Shown here in pieces: positions 1 through 6,950 of a stretch of DNA of 10,630 nucleotides. A program made the translations under genes and the position numbers. The notes under the pieces were generated by a model. The model was not told where the DNA came from. It worked only from the letters and a program-made list of their open reading frames with translations, and searched no databases. Location: positions 1 to 10,630 of the forward strand of contig CALTZZ010000080.1 of NCBI GenBank assembly GCA_943913905.1, in the 5' to 3' direction. The stretch's first letter is position 1; the number at the start of each line of letters is the position of its first letter. Source of the DNA: an uncultured Dermabacteraceae bacterium (GTDB lineage: Bacteria; Actinomycetota; Actinomycetes; Actinomycetales; Dermabacteraceae).

Positions 1-342
1 GTCTTCCACGAACGCGTGGCCGCTGCCGTCCTTGAGCTGGACGCGGCGTTCAAGCAGGTCACCGATCGCGAGCTCCTCGCTGCGACGCATTTCGAAGCGG
101 CGCATGCTGAGCGAGCCCTCCGTGATCACCTGGCCCGTCGAAATCGAGGTGATCTTCGTGATCGGCACGAAGATTCGCTTCTTTCCGGGAACCTCGACCA
201 CGATGCCGACCGCGCGGGCCGGGCGCCCCTGCTGGGGCACCAGGACCACGTCACGGATCTTGCCGATACGGTCACCAATCGGATCGAACAGCCCCGTTCC
301 GGCGATTCGGGTCGCGTAGAACCGCGTGTTGGGGCTGCTCAC
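1..342 (-). CDS. PRC-barrel / MgtE_N / CBS-type protein, N-terminal part (C-terminus beyond left edge)
   Basis: This is the first 114 codons of a leftward gene that is still open at base 1. It starts with GTG (342-340), which overlaps the stop of the upstream peptidase gene in a GTGA tetranucleotide; a GGAG Shine-Dalgarno lies 8 nt upstream. The visible protein begins MSSPNTRFYATRIAG and continues with a beta-rich region: GDRIGKIRDVVLV at about residues 24-36, AVGIVVEVPGKKRIFVPI at about 45-62, then a SMRRFEMR segment. This matches my recollection of the PRC-barrel-like N-terminus of actinobacterial proteins of about 420-440 residues that continue into MgtE intracellular (MgtE_N) and CBS domains. 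Those proteins are usually annotated as magnesium transporter-like but often lack the MgtE membrane domain, so a transport role is unproven. The domains that would settle it lie outside the window. Confidence 0.72.
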   Translation of the reverse strand, partial: MSSPNTRFYATRIAGTGLFDPIGDRIGKIRDVVLVPQQGRPARAVGIVVEVPGKKRIFVPITKITSISTGQVITEGSLSMRRFEMRRSEELAIGDLLERRVQLKDGSGHAFVED

Positions 343-354
343 GAACGCAGCTCC
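339..354 (-). promoter_or_regulatory. Translational coupling site: GGAG Shine-Dalgarno and GTGA stop/start overlap
   Basis: On the minus strand GGAG (354-351) is followed after 8 nt by GTGA (342-339). The TGA ends the peptidase frame and the GTG starts the next gene. Such an overlap normally means one mRNA and re-initiation by the ribosome that has just terminated. Confidence 0.7.
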
Positions 355-1874
355 GCCATCCATGCCTCGACTGCGTCGATTTCACGGGGGAGTGCCTTCG
401 ACAGGTTCTCCACGCCGTCTGCCGTCACGAGGATGTCGTCCTCAATCCGGACGCCAATGCCGCGGAATCGTTCGGGCGCGAGCAGGTCGTTTTCCATGAA
501 GTAGAGGCCCGGCTCGATCGTGAACACCATGCCGGGTTCGAGTACGGCGTCCAGGTACATTTCACGGCGCGCCTGCGCGCAATCGTGCACGTCCATGCCC
601 AGGTGGTGGCTCGTGCCGTGCACCATCCAGCGGCGGTGGAACTGGCCCTCGGGGCTGAGCGATTCTTCTGCAGTTCCCGGCAGGAGCCCCCAGCCTTCGA
701 GTCGGGCAGCAATGACCTTCATGGCCTCGGTGTGAATGTCACGGAACTTCACGCCCGGCTTGGCGAATGCGAACGCGGCATCGGCAGCATCGAGGACGGC
801 CTGGTAGACCTCACGCTGCGCGTCCGAGAACGTGCCATTGACGGGGAGCGTGCGGGTGACGTCCGCGGTGTACAGGGAATCGACCTCCACACCGGCATCG
901 ATGAGGATGAGGTCGCCGTCCTTCACTTTGCCGTCGTTACGAACCCAGTGGAGCGTGCAGGCGTGCGGGCCAGCGGCCGCGATCGTGTCGTAGCCAACGC
1001 CGTTGCCGTCGGCGCGGGCGGTGCGGGCGAATACCGTTTCCACCACACGCTCGCCGCGTTCGTGGGCAATTGCTTCGGGGAAGTTCTTCACGACCTCGTG
1101 GAAACCGCGGATCGTGGTGTCAACGGCAAGGCGCATCTGCGAAATCTCGAAGTCGTCCTTGACCACGCGCATTTCGGATGCGGTCTGCTGCAACGTGGAA
1201 TGAAGTGCGCTTGCCTCATCGCCGACGGGGAGCCCGTTTTCTTGGCGGATCTGCTCCACCATCTGGTCAATGGCGGGGTCCACACCTTCCACCACAGCGA
1301 GGTTGAGGTTTTCCCCTACGTCCTTGGCGAGGGCATCGCGCAGATCGTCGATGTGGCGGCACGGCACGCCAATGCGAGCTTCAACCTCTTCAAGGGTGGG
1401 GCGGCGTCCCACCCACAGTTCGCCGTAGCGGGAGTCAGAGTAGAACTCGGCGGAATCGTGGCCGGCGCGCGGCTTGAAGAAGTAGGTTGCTTCACTCTGG
1501 GTCGGGTCATCGGCCGACGGCTCTACCACGAACACGGAGTCCGGTTCCTCGTCAGTACGCAGACCAGAGAAGTATGCGAACGAGGAATGCGGACGGAACT
1601 GATAGTCGCAGTCGTTCGAGCGAACCTTGTACACGCCAGCTGGCAGTACCATGCGGGTCGCGGGCACCGCGTCCACGAGGGCGTCGCGGCGTGCGGGCGT
1701 GAAATCTGCAACCTCACGGCGCTCGGCGGGTGGGAGCGTGTCGTCCCACCCCTTCGCGATGAATTCGCGGAAGGCAGCGTTCGTGGGGCGCTGGCTCCGC
1801 GTATCGCCGCGTGAAGCGAGTTCCTTCGCGGCCTGTTCGGACTGGGTACTCTGGTTCTTCTTCTGCTCACTCAC
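339..1874 (-). CDS. pepP: Aminopeptidase P family metallopeptidase (M24B, Xaa-Pro aminopeptidase type)
   Basis: A 511-residue cytoplasmic peptidase expected to remove an N-terminal residue preceding proline, using two divalent metal ions (usually Mn2+) bound by a pita-bread fold. Residues about 56-190 form the AMP_N-type domain (DALVDAVPATRMVLPAG, then SSFAYFSGL). The catalytic domain follows from about residue 240. By comparison with E. coli PepP the metal ligands are D326 (LIDAG), D338 (YTADVTRTLPVNG), H423 (HGTSHHLGMDVHD), E454 (FTIEPGLY) and E478 (GVRIEDD). H430 matches the second conserved histidine, so the site looks complete. The first ~50 residues are polar and lysine-rich and probably disordered. 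The start is GTG; an in-frame TGA lies just upstream, at 1889-1887, and the nearby ATG at 1890-1888 is in another frame. The GAAGG immediately before the GTG is too close to be a normal Shine-Dalgarno, so the exact start is less secure than the family. It shares an mRNA with the MgtE_N-like gene. Confidence 0.93.
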   Translation of the reverse strand: MSEQKKNQSTQSEQAAKELASRGDTRSQRPTNAAFREFIAKGWDDTLPPAERREVADFTPARRDALVDAVPATRMVLPAGVYKVRSNDCDYQFRPHSSFAYFSGLRTDEEPDSVFVVEPSADDPTQSEATYFFKPRAGHDSAEFYSDSRYGELWVGRRPTLEEVEARIGVPCRHIDDLRDALAKDVGENLNLAVVEGVDPAIDQMVEQIRQENGLPVGDEASALHSTLQQTASEMRVVKDDFEISQMRLAVDTTIRGFHEVVKNFPEAIAHERGERVVETVFARTARADGNGVGYDTIAAAGPHACTLHWVRNDGKVKDGDLILIDAGVEVDSLYTADVTRTLPVNGTFSDAQREVYQAVLDAADAAFAFAKPGVKFRDIHTEAMKVIAARLEGWGLLPGTAEESLSPEGQFHRRWMVHGTSHHLGMDVHDCAQARREMYLDAVLEPGMVFTIEPGLYFMENDLLAPERFRGIGVRIEDDILVTADGVENLSKALPREIDAVEAWMAELRS

Positions 1875-1939
1875 CCTTCGATATTCTCATGTTTAGGGCT
1901 ACAAGCGACACACGAGTGGAGAAGGAGACACGCACGCTG
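1875..1939. promoter_or_regulatory. Divergent intergenic region between pepP and the PHP gene
   Basis: These 65 bases must carry, or abut, promoters for both directions. On the plus strand a GGAG at 1924-1927 precedes the PHP start by 12 nt, and a second GGAG lies at 1918-1921. A TATTCT hexamer (1882-1887) fits TANNNT and could be a rightward -10, but I see no convincing -35 at 16-18 bp, so no promoter is assigned. Confidence 0.4.
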
Positions 1940-2800
1940 ATGCGATTCTGTGAGGCAGACCTGCATACTCACTCCGCTATGTCGGATGGGACGGAGAGCC
2001 CCGCGGACGTGGCGCGCGCAGCAGCAGCGGCCGGGGTGGGAGCGTTTGCGCTCACGGATCACGACACGATGCGTGGCTGGGATGAAGCGAGTACTGCAGC
2101 CGCTGCCCTGGGGATTGGTTTCATCCCCGGCATTGAAGTGTCGACGCGTTTCGAGGGGCGCAGTATCCACATGCTCGCGTTCTGGGTGAATTCCGCCCCT
2201 TCTACTGGCCTCTTTCGTCGGCTGACGGACGTTCGGGAGTCACGTCGCAGCCGGGCGGAGCGCATGGTGACGAAGATCAGCGAAGACTACCCAATCACGT
2301 GGGAAGCAGTGCTTGAGATCGCCAATAGTCGCGGTGTGAGCGCCGAATCCGTCGGCCGCCCCCATATTGCCGACGCCCTCGTGGCAGCAGGCAGTGTTCG
2401 CGACAGAACGGAAGCATTCGCGTCCATCCTCGCGAGTGGTTCGCCGTACTACGCGCGCTACGACGCCATCGAAACGTGCGAGGCGATCGAACTCATTCAT
2501 TCAGCGGGCGGGGTAGCGGTGGGTGCGCACCTCCTGAGTCGCGGTCGCGGAGCGGAAGGCACCGGGGCCGACGGCATCCGAACGCTCGCCGCCGCGGGCC
2601 TCGACGGCATTGAAATTGACCACCGTGAGCACGACTCTGACCAGCGGACGAGACTCCGGACAATGGCCCGTCACTTGGGCCTGCTGTACACTGGCGGCAG
2701 TGATTATCATGGCAGCGGTAAACCCAACTGGATCGGTGAAAACCTCACGAGTCCGGACCACCTCGAGGCGCTCCACTCCCGCGCCTCGCAGACCGCGTAA
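1940..2800 (+). CDS. PHP-domain metal-dependent phosphoesterase (RNase AM / YciV-like)
   Basis: A 286-residue protein of the PHP superfamily. The family relatives closest in layout hydrolyse 3',5'-nucleotide bisphosphates or act as 5'-to-3' exoribonucleases on short RNAs (E. coli YciV/RNase AM type), with a trinuclear metal centre. Visible motifs in order: DLHTHS (D7, H9, H11) with SDGT at 15-18; LTDHDT (D40, H41, D42); GIEVS (E66); GRPHIADAL (H142); GAHLLSR (H198, where the usual AHP has lost its proline); and GGSDYHG (D255, H257). All expected metal-binding histidines and acidic residues appear present. The ATG at 1940 has a GGAG 12 nt upstream; an in-frame GTG at 1916 is an alternative that would add eight residues. 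The frame stays open further upstream, but there it runs into the opposite pepP gene and is not used. Substrate cannot be read from the sequence. Confidence 0.88.
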   Translation: MRFCEADLHTHSAMSDGTESPADVARAAAAAGVGAFALTDHDTMRGWDEASTAAAALGIGFIPGIEVSTRFEGRSIHMLAFWVNSAPSTGLFRRLTDVRESRRSRAERMVTKISEDYPITWEAVLEIANSRGVSAESVGRPHIADALVAAGSVRDRTEAFASILASGSPYYARYDAIETCEAIELIHSAGGVAVGAHLLSRGRGAEGTGADGIRTLAAAGLDGIEIDHREHDSDQRTRLRTMARHLGLLYTGGSDYHGSGKPNWIGENLTSPDHLEALHSRASQTA

Positions 2801-3439
2801 GTGACAGTAGTGACCCTCCTCAATATCGCCTTCCTCGTGAGCGTCTACGTGACGCTTTTCGTGATCGTTAACCCGCCCGGCAACGTCCCCATTTTCATGG
2901 CGCTGACGAACACGATGGCGCAAGCCCAACGCAACCGCACCGCGTTGACCGCGACCATCGTCGCGATGGTGATCATCGTTGTCTTTGCGCTGTTCGGCCA
3001 GTTCATTCTGGGCTCCATGCACATCTCATTCTCGGCGCTTCGCATCTCCGGCGGCCTGTTGCTGCTCATCATCGCGCTTCAGCTTCTCGCCGGAAAAGAA
3101 TCAGACATGGCCGCATCCGAAGGCGTGAACGTTGCTCTGGTTCCGCTCGGCACGCCCCTCCTCGGTGGCCCGGGCGCGATCGTGGCCGTCATGCTGTTCG
3201 TGCAGCAAGCGGGAAACAGTATGCCGCGGATTCTCGGCCTTGCCTTGGCCCTCTTGGGGATTGCGCTCACGATGTACCTGTCGATGAGGTTCAGCTCGGT
3301 TTTCTCGCGTCTCATCGGCGATGGCGGAGTCACCCTCGTCACCAGAATCGCCGGCGTATTGCTCGCGGCGATCAGCGTCCAGATGATTTTCGACGGCATC
3401 CAGCAATTCCTCGTGGACTGGCAAGTGGTACCGGCATAA
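2801..3439 (+). CDS. MarC family integral membrane protein
   Basis: A 212-residue inner-membrane protein with about six hydrophobic segments, at roughly 5-27, 47-70, 78-98, 111-133, 143-163 and 181-205. Two family signatures stand out: the N-terminal VNPPGNVPIF (23-32; most members have DP at this place) and VPLGTPLLGGPGAI (114-127). The length is normal for MarC/UPF0056. The founding member was once linked to multiple antibiotic resistance in E. coli, but that link was not upheld, and the transported substrate, if any, is unknown. The GTG start at 2801 follows the PHP stop directly (TAA then GTG) with no strong Shine-Dalgarno, which suggests translational coupling. A GTG at 2810 would give a protein three residues shorter. 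Confidence 0.88.
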   Translation: MTVVTLLNIAFLVSVYVTLFVIVNPPGNVPIFMALTNTMAQAQRNRTALTATIVAMVIIVVFALFGQFILGSMHISFSALRISGGLLLLIIALQLLAGKESDMAASEGVNVALVPLGTPLLGGPGAIVAVMLFVQQAGNSMPRILGLALALLGIALTMYLSMRFSSVFSRLIGDGGVTLVTRIAGVLLAAISVQMIFDGIQQFLVDWQVVPA

Positions 3440-3448
3440 GTTGATGTC

Positions 3449-4801
3449 GTGACCTCATCGTTAGCCGAATCGACGGCGAATACTCGACCTCGAGCCCTTC
3501 GCCGGGGCTGGAGGCTCATCGCCGCTTCGGTCTCCGTACTCGTCGTGTGCCTCGCAATCATGGCGGGAACATTCGACGCCTTTGCCGGGTGGGCGCCATC
3601 CGTTTTTGTTGCGGCCAACAACATCGCGTCCTTGGTGGGTGGCGTCTTTGGAGCTTTCCTTCTGTGCTGGCGCGGCGGTCACGTGAACCCCTTCGAAACG
3701 CGCTCTGAGCGTCAGCAGCGTCGAGCCTTCGCACCGGCCTGGGCGCGGCACATCACAAAGCTGTCGCCACAGGCTTTCGCGATCGCCATAGGTTGGGGCG
3801 CATACTGCGCTACCGTTCCCGTCGTCATCGCTCTACTCGCCAACGAACTGGTGTTTCCCCCGGAACTTACGGGGCACTCGAACCTTGTGCTGTGGAGCGT
3901 GTGGGAGCTCGGAACCTGGGTGTTCATCACCGCGCTCACACTCTTCGGAGGAGTCATCGGCTCCTTCTTGCCCGCGTGGTCGGCTGCTCTTATATCCGGC
4001 CTCGTGGCGTATGGAGTGGGGTGGGGTCCGATGCTCATCGGCGGACTGCACTCGGGAAGCCTCCTGTATGGGTACGTTGACTTTCTCTGGTTCTTTTACG
4101 AGCCGACGGTTTTCGCCGCCCTGATGCGAGCAGGGCTTTGGGTTGGGGTCTCTACGATCCTGACCTCGATCGGAATCAGAAGCCTCACCTGGGTTGTCAT
4201 CGGTGGCATGTGCGCTTTTAGCAGCGTCATCAGCGGCTACGGAGCTACGAACCAGCTGTCGCCAGTGCACAGCGCGTTCCAGATGCGCTGCACGGGAGAA
4301 AATCCGCGGGTCTGCACTCCAATGCCCTCCGCCAGCTCTCTCGCAGCACTCAACGCGTACCTCAGGCCCGGAATCGATTTGCTTCCAGACGCCGTCGTCC
4401 CAGAGATCGTGGGCACGCACCGTTTCGTTGCTCCCAGCATGACCGGCAAGCAACTCCTCATCGATCCCACCGATCGAGAAGCTGTGCCGTCACACATGCC
4501 GACCCAGATAGACGTTGTGACCGGGCTCGGTCGCGCTCACCTGGCGAGACACTGCCCAACGTTCGAGAACGTACCCGTAGCTACCTTGGCGCCCTACCTG
4601 GTTTTCATTCACAAAGCGACCGACGGCGAATACAGCCTCGAAGAGCTCGCTACCCACACTCGAGTGTTGCCGCCGGGAGCCCGAGTCGACCAGGCTCTCC
4701 CGAAGGCCCGCGAACTCGCGGAGCTCAGTGATATTGAGTGTTCCGCGTATCTTGCGGAACACTACGGCGAGATTCAAAGCTGCGGCATCACCACAACGTG
4801 A
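3449..4801 (+). CDS. Unrecognised multi-pass membrane protein with a cysteine-containing C-terminal domain
   Basis: I do not recognise this 450-residue protein. Residues 1-20 are polar and basic (RPRALRRG), consistent with a cytoplasmic N-terminus. Hydrophobic segments lie at about 21-47, 50-74, 108-131, 145-172, 176-200, 220-242 and 246-264, so about seven helices. The loop at 75-105 is very basic and probably cytoplasmic. An odd number of helices with the N-terminus inside puts residues 265-450 outside the cell. That domain has five cysteines (281, 289, 369, 431, 445); C281 and C289 are spaced like a disulfide. No ATPase motif, catalytic signature or lipobox is visible. The layout resembles permease-like proteins with an extracytoplasmic domain, but that is only an analogy. 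It starts with GTG 9 nt after the marC stop and has no clear Shine-Dalgarno. It is the last gene of the rightward cluster, and its TGA runs into the terminator stem. Confidence 0.75.
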   Translation: MTSSLAESTANTRPRALRRGWRLIAASVSVLVVCLAIMAGTFDAFAGWAPSVFVAANNIASLVGGVFGAFLLCWRGGHVNPFETRSERQQRRAFAPAWARHITKLSPQAFAIAIGWGAYCATVPVVIALLANELVFPPELTGHSNLVLWSVWELGTWVFITALTLFGGVIGSFLPAWSAALISGLVAYGVGWGPMLIGGLHSGSLLYGYVDFLWFFYEPTVFAALMRAGLWVGVSTILTSIGIRSLTWVVIGGMCAFSSVISGYGATNQLSPVHSAFQMRCTGENPRVCTPMPSASSLAALNAYLRPGIDLLPDAVVPEIVGTHRFVAPSMTGKQLLIDPTDREAVPSHMPTQIDVVTGLGRAHLARHCPTFENVPVATLAPYLVFIHKATDGEYSLEELATHTRVLPPGARVDQALPKARELAELSDIECSAYLAEHYGEIQSCGITTT

Positions 4802-4835
4802 CAATCCCGGCCCACCATCGATGGACCGGGATTGT
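4801..4835. terminator. Terminator-like hairpin between convergent genes
   Basis: ACAATCCCGG (4801-4810) is perfectly complementary to CCGGGATTGT (4826-4835). The 15-nt loop holds a further self-complementary element, CCATCGATGG (4815-4824). The stem uses the last base of the rightward TGA stop codon. No long T-run follows on either strand, as is common in actinobacteria, and the location between convergent genes suits bidirectional use. A smaller hairpin, CGAGT-GTTTT-ACTCG (4851-4865), overlaps the stop codon of the convergent helicase gene. Confidence 0.75.
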
Positions 4836-4858
4836 TGGTGCTGAATAGCGCGAGTGTT

Positions 4859-6391
4859 TTACTCGGGCTGCGACCCCTTCTTGGTGTCGCGAGAGACTAC
4901 TTCGCCACGGACGCGGCGAGTGCGCGTGCGCGAACGTCGCTTGCGCGGCTGTGAGGCTTCGCCTTCTGTCGCGGCCGAATCCTGCCGTGCATCGCCCTTG
5001 CCGCGGCCACCGTTTCCACGGCGTCCTCCGCGAGAACGGCCCTCCGAGGAAGAACGGTCCGAACGGCCCCGACTCGAGTGCGAGCCTCGTCCGTCGTGGT
5101 TCGAACGGTGGCGAGACGACGAACCACCGAGGTCTTCCACCGCTTCGGCATCCAGGCCTTCGCGAGTGCGCTGCGCCTTGGGAAGCGTGCCCTTCGCGCC
5201 GGTCGGAATGTTGAGATCCGAATACAGGTGCTCAGACGTGGAGTAGGTTTCCACGGCCTCGGTTGATTCGAGGCCCAGTTGGCGGGCAATGAGGCCCCAT
5301 CGTGCCAGGTCTTCCCAATCCACGAACGTGACGGCGGTTCCGCGCTTACCCGCACGGCCGGTTCGACCCGTGCGGTGCAGGAACGTCTTGTCGTCCTCGG
5401 GCGCAGTGAAGTTGATGACGTGAGTGACGTCGTTGACGTCGATACCTCGCGCAGCAACATCGGTGGCGATCAGAATGTCGATCTTGCCGGAGCGGAAGGC
5501 ACGAAGCGCCTGCTCGCGCGCACCCTGGCCCAGGTCGCCGTGGAGGGGAGCCGCCGCGAATCCACGATTCTGGAGATCATCTGCCGTGCGATCAGCTTCG
5601 CGCTTGGTGCGAGTGAAGACGATCGTGAGCCCGCGGCCCTCGGCCTGCAGGATGCGAGCCAGAACCTCGACCTTGTCCATCTGGTGCGCGCGGTACATGA
5701 ACTGGGCGATGTCGGCCTTCGTTGCGCCGCTGTCTTCGGGATCGTGCGCCCGAATATGCGTGGGCTGGCTCATGAAGCGACGTGCGAGAGCCATGATGGC
5801 GGCCGGCATGGTGGCAGAAAACAGCATGGTCTGCCGCTTCGTTGGCACATTGTTCAAGATCTTTTCCACGTCTTCGAGAAAGCCGAGGTCAAGCATCTCG
5901 TCGGCTTCATCGAGGATCGCGACCTTGACCTGAGACAGGTCAAGGTATTTCTGACGCATGAGGTCGATAAGGCGGCCGGGGGTGCCCACAACGACCTCAA
6001 CGCCCGTCTTCAACGCTTCGATCTGCGGCTCGTATGCACGACCCCCGTAGACGGTGAGGATGCGGGTGCCACGACGCTTACTCGCGGCCTGCAAATCAGC
6101 GGTGACCTGCACGGCGAGCTCGCGGGTGGGGACCACGACGAGCGCTTGGGGCTTGCCGCCCTGCGTGTAACCGTCCTCATCGGGATGGGTGATGCTCTCC
6201 AACGCGGGGATGCCGAAACCCAGGGTCTTGCCCGTGCCGGTCTTTGCCTGGCCGATGATGTCGCGGCCGCGCAACGCGACCGGGAGCGTCATGGATTGGA
6301 TGGGGAAAGGCGTCTCGATGCCTTTATCTTTGAGCGACTCAACGATGTGAGTGCTCACGCCGAAATCGGCGAAAGTCTGTGTATCAGTCAC
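4859..6391 (-). CDS. DEAD-box ATP-dependent RNA helicase (RhlE/CsdA-like) with Arg/Gly/Ser-rich tail
   Basis: A 510-residue DEAD-box protein that uses ATP to open short RNA duplexes; such proteins act in ribosome assembly, mRNA turnover and cold adaptation. The core is complete: F7 and Q32 of the Q motif; motif I AKTGTGKT (49-56); PTRELA (88-93); GG (116-117); TPGR (137-140); DEAD (151-154); SAT (172-174); LHGDLGQ (253-259); ATDVAARGID (279-288); HRTGRTGR (309-316). After the core comes a linker and, from about residue 413, a strongly basic tail of about 100 residues containing SRGGRRGNGGRGKG and RKRRSRTRTRR, expected to be disordered and to bind RNA. The start is GTG, 22 nt after the DUF3107 stop. 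The Shine-Dalgarno is weak (AAGAAAG about 12 nt upstream), so translation may depend on DUF3107. The two are probably co-transcribed. The core assignment is certain; the subfamily is not. Confidence 0.96.
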   Translation of the reverse strand: MTDTQTFADFGVSTHIVESLKDKGIETPFPIQSMTLPVALRGRDIIGQAKTGTGKTLGFGIPALESITHPDEDGYTQGGKPQALVVVPTRELAVQVTADLQAASKRRGTRILTVYGGRAYEPQIEALKTGVEVVVGTPGRLIDLMRQKYLDLSQVKVAILDEADEMLDLGFLEDVEKILNNVPTKRQTMLFSATMPAAIMALARRFMSQPTHIRAHDPEDSGATKADIAQFMYRAHQMDKVEVLARILQAEGRGLTIVFTRTKREADRTADDLQNRGFAAAPLHGDLGQGAREQALRAFRSGKIDILIATDVAARGIDVNDVTHVINFTAPEDDKTFLHRTGRTGRAGKRGTAVTFVDWEDLARWGLIARQLGLESTEAVETYSTSEHLYSDLNIPTGAKGTLPKAQRTREGLDAEAVEDLGGSSSRHRSNHDGRGSHSSRGRSDRSSSEGRSRGGRRGNGGRGKGDARQDSAATEGEASQPRKRRSRTRTRRVRGEVVSRDTKKGSQPE

Positions 6392-6405
6392 GAATAAAGT
6401 CTGCT

Positions 6406-6425
6406 TTCTTGGGTTAGCCCAGGAA
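6406..6425 (-). other. Small hairpin over the DUF3107 stop codon, upstream of the helicase start
   Basis: In the leftward mRNA TTCCTGGG and CCCAAGAA can pair around the loop CTAA, giving seven pairs and one A-C mismatch. The DUF3107 stop TAA sits in the loop, and the 3' arm overlaps the weak purine-rich site used by the helicase. It could tie helicase translation to ribosomes finishing DUF3107. The stem is short and may be chance. Confidence 0.3.
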
Positions 6426-6635
6426 GCCCACGCGGGGCTTGTCGGAGCTGATCATGCGCACGAAGGCGAGGTGAGCACCGGGCACCATGAGGGTGTTGCC
6501 CTTGTCGTCGGTGAGCTCCAAGAGGGTGCCGGCGTCCGTTGCGGCAGCGACCTTCTGGGCTAGTTCCTCGCGAGAGATGTCGATGTCGAGTTCGTGTTCA
6601 TGGGGGGAGCGCTGGACGCCAATTCGGATTTTCAT
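6414..6635 (-). CDS. DUF3107 family small protein
   Basis: A 73-residue protein, MKIRIGVQRS at the N-terminus and KPRVGFLG at the C-terminus. Spacing and residues follow the actinobacterial DUF3107 family, including the M. tuberculosis protein Rv3208A/TB9.4 as I remember it: IGV near the start, REELAQKV in the middle, LLELTDDKG, then VPGAHLAFV and a glycine-rich end. The function is unknown. There is no signal peptide or membrane segment, so it is probably cytoplasmic. The ATG at 6635-6633 has a purine-rich site (GAGAAAG, about 6 nt spacing). The frame stays open for 79 more codons upstream to an ATG at 6872, but that stretch has no family similarity that I can see and I treat it as leader. 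From memory the gene is also next to a TetR gene in mycobacteria, as here. Confidence 0.9.
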   Translation of the reverse strand: MKIRIGVQRSPHEHELDIDISREELAQKVAAATDAGTLLELTDDKGNTLMVPGAHLAFVRMISSDKPRVGFLG

Positions 6636-6950
6636 GAATGTCTTTCTCTCATGTGCGCCGATGGCGCACGCTGTGTCGTGCCGGGCCGGAGAATCAGGAC
6701 TCGGCCGGCGGCTGGTGTGCGTGCGAGGTCGATGCTGGCCGAAAGGCGGAACATGCCCCGTCGTGCCCGACGTATTCCACGAAACAATGGCCCGCTGCGA
6801 ACGGTGCGAACGCAAGCCCTCATCGTGGAGTTGCACTGTGGTCACCGTTGGTGATGCCCGCGTGAACGCCATCTGTACGGCGCAATGGGGCTGTGCACAC
6901 CGCCGCCATTCTATCGGCTCCGATGAACGCGTCCTGGGGGAGCCGTCAGT
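6636..6950 (-). other. Long intergenic leader upstream of DUF3107 and the helicase
   Basis: About 315 bases between the tetR terminator and DUF3107 with no gene that I can support. It should hold the promoter for the DUF3107-helicase unit. On the minus strand a TAGAAT hexamer (6913-6908) fits the -10 pattern but has no good -35; if used, it would give a 5' leader of about 265 nt. The stretch is open in frame with DUF3107 from an ATG at 6872, and a second frame of 63 codons (6823-6632) overlaps the DUF3107 start by ATGA. Both have arginine-rich, low-quality translations and no Shine-Dalgarno that I can see. Confidence 0.5.
6653..6669 (-). promoter_or_regulatory. 7-bp perfect hairpin in the DUF3107 leader
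   Basis: GTGCGCC and GGCGCAC pair perfectly around a 3-base loop (ATC on the mRNA strand), ending 17 nt before the DUF3107 ATG and just upstream of its ribosome binding site. It could be an RNA stem affecting initiation or, as DNA, a palindromic protein site. Confidence 0.4.

Noticed and set aside
585..1814. Open frame of about 409 codons on the plus strand opposite pepP
   Set aside because: It is a complementary-strand shadow of a well-supported peptidase gene in GC-rich DNA; its translation has no recognisable domain.
2501..3022. Minus-strand frame of 173 codons opposite the PHP/marC junction
   Set aside because: It is a His/Arg/Gly-rich shadow across two well-supported genes.
5279..6397. 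Open frame of about 372 codons on the plus strand opposite the DEAD-box helicase
   Set aside because: Every helicase motif is intact on the minus strand; the plus-strand frame is a codon-bias artefact.
6636..6872. 79-codon N-terminal extension of DUF3107
   Set aside because: Family members are about 73 residues; the extension is low-quality sequence with no ribosome binding site, and the ATG at 6635 has one.
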